DNA of 53,086 bases from Xinfangfangia pollutisoli (lineage in GTDB: Bacteria > Pseudomonadota > Alphaproteobacteria > Rhodobacterales > Rhodobacteraceae), in assembly GCF_020179405.1 (NCBI RefSeq), contig NZ_JAICBZ010000017.1, positions 1 through 53,086 of the forward strand. The letters are read 5' to 3'. The notes below the pieces were generated by a model. It was not told the DNA's origin. It made no database searches and was given only the letters and a program-made list of their open reading frames with translations. Position 1 is the stretch's first letter, and every line of letters begins with the position of its first letter. The position numbers and the translations under genes are program-made. Shown one piece after another: positions 51,678-53,086 of the stretch.

Positions 51678-52034
51678 CTATCGGTCGCCGCTGTTCAGGG
51701 TAGCGATGATCTTGGTGCGCAAGGCGTCGCTGATCTTTGACAGGTCGCCGCGATAGATAAAATCCATGGTGACGCCCCATCGTTCAGAGATCGCAAACGC
51801 ATGCTCTGACTTCAGGATTTTCGTGCGATCCTCTTTGCCAGGCTCAAGGTAGTTGGTGACCTTGGTGTAGCTGGAGGGGTCGATCCCTGCTGACTTTGCG
51901 AAGGCATCCTTGGTCAAGCCGGTGGTGGAGCGAAGCGCCTCCAGCCGGAAGGCGACCCCGTGCATGTCGATTTGGGGAAGGGTGCCGCGAGATTTCATGT
52001 CGCACATTTTTGCGGGTCTGGAAGAATTTACCAT
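51678..52034 (-). CDS. CI-like repressor (XRE-family helix-turn-helix)
   Basis: The helix-turn-helix is FRLEALRSTTGLTKDAFAKS followed by AGIDPSSYTKVTNYLEPGKE, and the C-terminal part has SEHAFAISERWGVTMDFIYR and RGDLSKISDALRTKIIATL. It resembles short phage repressors without a peptidase domain. It is divergent from the Cro-like gene. Four in-frame starts are possible (GTG 52049; ATG 52034, 52007 and 51998); 52034 has GGAAAA upstream. Operator-like site 3 overlaps its 5' end, suggesting autoregulation. Confidence 0.75.
   Translation of the reverse strand: MVNSSRPAKMCDMKSRGTLPQIDMHGVAFRLEALRSTTGLTKDAFAKSAGIDPSSYTKVTNYLEPGKEDRTKILKSEHAFAISERWGVTMDFIYRGDLSKISDALRTKIIATLNSGDR
52018..52034. promoter_or_regulatory. 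Operator-like site 3 (degenerate)
   Basis: CTGGAAGAATTTACCAT (52018-52034) matches site 4 in its left half and has one changed base in the right half (TGGA-N7-ACCA). It overlaps the repressor gene's 5' end; its centre is 41 bp, about four helical turns, from that of site 4. Confidence 0.55.
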
Positions 52035-52050
52035 CGGCGTGTTTTCCACC

Positions 52051-52079
52051 TTGACGATCTGGAAGAATTGTCCAGATTT
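52051..52079 (+). promoter_or_regulatory. Predicted rightward promoter with operator 4 in the spacer
   Basis: TTGACG (52051-52056), 17-base spacer, AGATTT (52074-52079). Operator-like site 4, CTGGAAGAATTGTCCAG (52059-52075, a perfect CTGGA-N7-TCCAG dyad), fills the spacer. Initiation would fall within a few bases of the next ATG at 52085, which has no Shine-Dalgarno, so the mRNA may be leaderless. Confidence 0.55.
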
Positions 52080-52084
52080 GTGGC

Positions 52085-52333
52085 ATGTCTGATCTGCACA
52101 CAGTCCGAGATGTCCTAGCGCTTTGGCCCTCGCGCCCCGAGATGGCGCGCGATCTGAGCGTGGTGTCGGGAGATCCGGTAAGTGCTGACCGGATCCACAA
52201 ATGGGCGCAGAGCGGCGCGATCCCCGCAGGTTACCATGGGCGGATTCTGCGGGCCGCGCAGATCAGGGGGCTACCCCTGACCGCAGAGGATCTGGTGACG
52301 GTCCATGACCAGCCGGGAAAGCGTGCGGCATGA
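52085..52333 (+). CDS. Cro-like small regulatory protein (82 aa)
   Basis: This 82-residue protein (MSDLHTVRDVLALWPSRPEM) has a helix-turn-helix-like core: MARDLSVVSGDPVSADRIHK then WAQSGAIPAGYHGRILRAAQ. It is divergent from the CI-like repressor, as cro is in lambdoid phages. A function as antirepressor/Cro is inferred from position. Its stop overlaps an ATG at 52330. Confidence 0.65.
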   Translation: MSDLHTVRDVLALWPSRPEMARDLSVVSGDPVSADRIHKWAQSGAIPAGYHGRILRAAQIRGLPLTAEDLVTVHDQPGKRAA

Positions 52334-52539
52334 GCGTTTTGTCTCCGCGCCGATCCCCACGATGCCCCCGCGCTCTGATCGGCTTTCTGTTCCATGCGCT
52401 CGGTCTTGCACGCGCGAAGGCGCTGCGCACGGAAACAAGGTTTCCCGGTTCACGATGGGCCCCGAACGCCGCGGGGCGCGACACAGGCTCCGCGCCGGCG
52501 CTGGTCCTTCCCTTTCCCCTCACTCCGCGGGTGTTTCCC

Positions 52540-52743
52540 ATGTCTGACCCCAAGTTTCCCGATCTGACCCTGGCGCAGGCGATCCTGAAGACGGTCGCCC
52601 ATTACACGGGCCGGGTGGTGCATGGCGCCGAGGTCTACGCGTTCAGCGACTTCCTGCAGGTGACGGTCTCGCTCGCCGAAGACGGCAGCGTCGAGGTGGG
52701 TTTCGAGGACCCGAACGTGCCTGGCTCGCGGGTGGCGCCATGA
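52540..52743 (+). CDS. Hypothetical element protein (67 aa; longer start possible)
   Basis: From the ATG at 52540 the 67 residues begin MSDPKFPDLTLAQAILKTVA and contain VVHGAEVYAFSDFLQVTVSL and DGSVEVGFEDPNVPGSRVAP, a compact, gene-like composition. An in-frame ATG at 52330 overlaps the previous stop (ATGA) and would add 70 Arg/Ala/Pro-rich residues; coupling favours it, composition argues against it. The stop overlaps the next gene's ATG. No family recognised. Confidence 0.55.
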   Translation: MSDPKFPDLTLAQAILKTVAHYTGRVVHGAEVYAFSDFLQVTVSLAEDGSVEVGFEDPNVPGSRVAP

Positions 52744-53086
52744 CTGATCGTGCGATGATCCGGGCGTTCATGTCGGGGCTGGTGGACCGGGCGGGCGGGG
52801 TTGAGGCTTCGGCGGCGCTGATCGGGGCGCGGCTGGGGGCGGATGTCTCGAAGGGCTCGATCTCCAAGCGGCTGGCCGGGCATCTGGACTGGCCGCTGGT
52901 CGAGATCATGGCGCTGGAGGATGCGGTGGGCGACCCTTGCGTGCGGCGCTGGCTGGCGCGGTCGCTGCCCGACCTGGTCGAGGGCCAGACGCTGATCCAG
53001 GCCACTGCGGACGCGGTGCGCGAACATGGCGAGGCGGTCAGCGCGGTCATGGACCTGGCCTCGGGCCGGGGCGACCGGGCGACGGC
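52740..53086 (+). CDS. Hypothetical element protein, partial (runs off the right edge)
   Basis: The visible 115 residues begin MTDRAMIRAFMSGLVDRAGG and include VSKGSISKRLAGHLDWPLVE and MALEDAVGDPCVRRWLARSL. The KGSISKRLAG helix-turn-helix-like segment and the layout (just after cro-like genes) recall CII-type phage regulators (CP76 group), but this is a weak resemblance. The start overlaps the preceding stop by four bases. The C-terminus is outside the window. Confidence 0.6.
   Translation, partial: MTDRAMIRAFMSGLVDRAGGVEASAALIGARLGADVSKGSISKRLAGHLDWPLVEIMALEDAVGDPCVRRWLARSLPDLVEGQTLIQATADAVREHGEAVSAVMDLASGRGDRAT

Noticed and set aside
51535-51756. Plus-strand 73-codon frame beside the repressor
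   Set aside because: It overlaps the repressor's 3' end in antisense, has a TTG start and no ribosome-binding site. A real small gene is not excluded.

Overview
The window is 53 kb of very GC-rich DNA with dense, often overlapping genes. The gene content points to an alphaproteobacterium of the Rhodobacterales (Rhodobacteraceae/Paracoccaceae): an mreBCD-mrdA-rodA operon, a tandem glycine riboswitch ahead of gcvT, an alphaproteobacterial Tad/Flp pilus locus, GapR-type DUF2312, and short GC-rich intergenic repeats. The assignment is inferred from gene content; genus is not determined. No CRISPR array, rRNA or insertion sequence was seen.

Region by region. 1-3014 (minus): a translationally chained operon of a 33-codon small ORF, trmO (tRNA t6A37 methyltransferase), and a FecBCD-type metal/siderophore/cobalamin-class ABC importer whose ATPase runs off the left edge. 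A 20-bp AT-rich inverted repeat sits upstream as a probable operator. 3097-8847 (minus): the rod-shape operon mreB-mreC-mreD-mrdA(PBP2)-rodA. 9085-10586 (plus): an SDR oxidoreductase coupled to a nuclease-like protein. 10627-12387 (minus): leuA with a Leu-rich leader peptide and competing hairpins. 12638-14296 (minus): nadE. 14443-16528 (plus): a secreted protein built of about 19 MORN repeats, a predicted short terminated transcript, and a GNAT acetyltransferase. 16593-19658 (minus): PhnA-like protein, a PfkB-family sugar-phosphate kinase, a Tat-exported metallo-beta-lactamase-fold hydrolase and a small zincin. 19851-28204 (plus): gltX, the glycine-riboswitch-controlled gcvT-gcvH-gcvP operon, azlC-azlD, DUF3775, and trxC-type thioredoxin, followed by tRNA-Ala(CGC). 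28464-29747 (minus): guanine deaminase. 29867-33103 (plus): mgtE, 5-formyl-THF cyclo-ligase and two related secreted proteins.

33112-45501 (minus): a Tad (tight adherence) pilus locus, in transcription order two Flp pilins, cpaB/rcpC, secretin cpaC/rcpA, an OmpA-domain lipoprotein, cpaE/tadZ, cpaF/tadA, tadB, tadC, two TPR proteins, prepilin peptidase cpaA and an AAA ATPase. A lytic transglycosylase diverges from the pilin promoter region. 46860-48476 (minus): a small GNAT protein and the two subunits of 3-oxoacid CoA-transferase.

48614-53086: tRNA-Leu(UAA) is the probable attachment site of a phage-like integrative element that runs off the right edge. It carries a tyrosine integrase, an excisionase-like protein, small unknown genes, a GapR-type protein and a CI-like repressor divergent from a Cro-like gene. 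Four matching operator-like sites occur here, two lying exactly inside the -35/-10 spacers of the predicted left and right promoters. This looks like a lysogeny switch whose operator sequence I do not recognise, and it is the most interesting unexplained structure in the window.

All product names come from reading the translated sequences and recalling family features; no database search was run.
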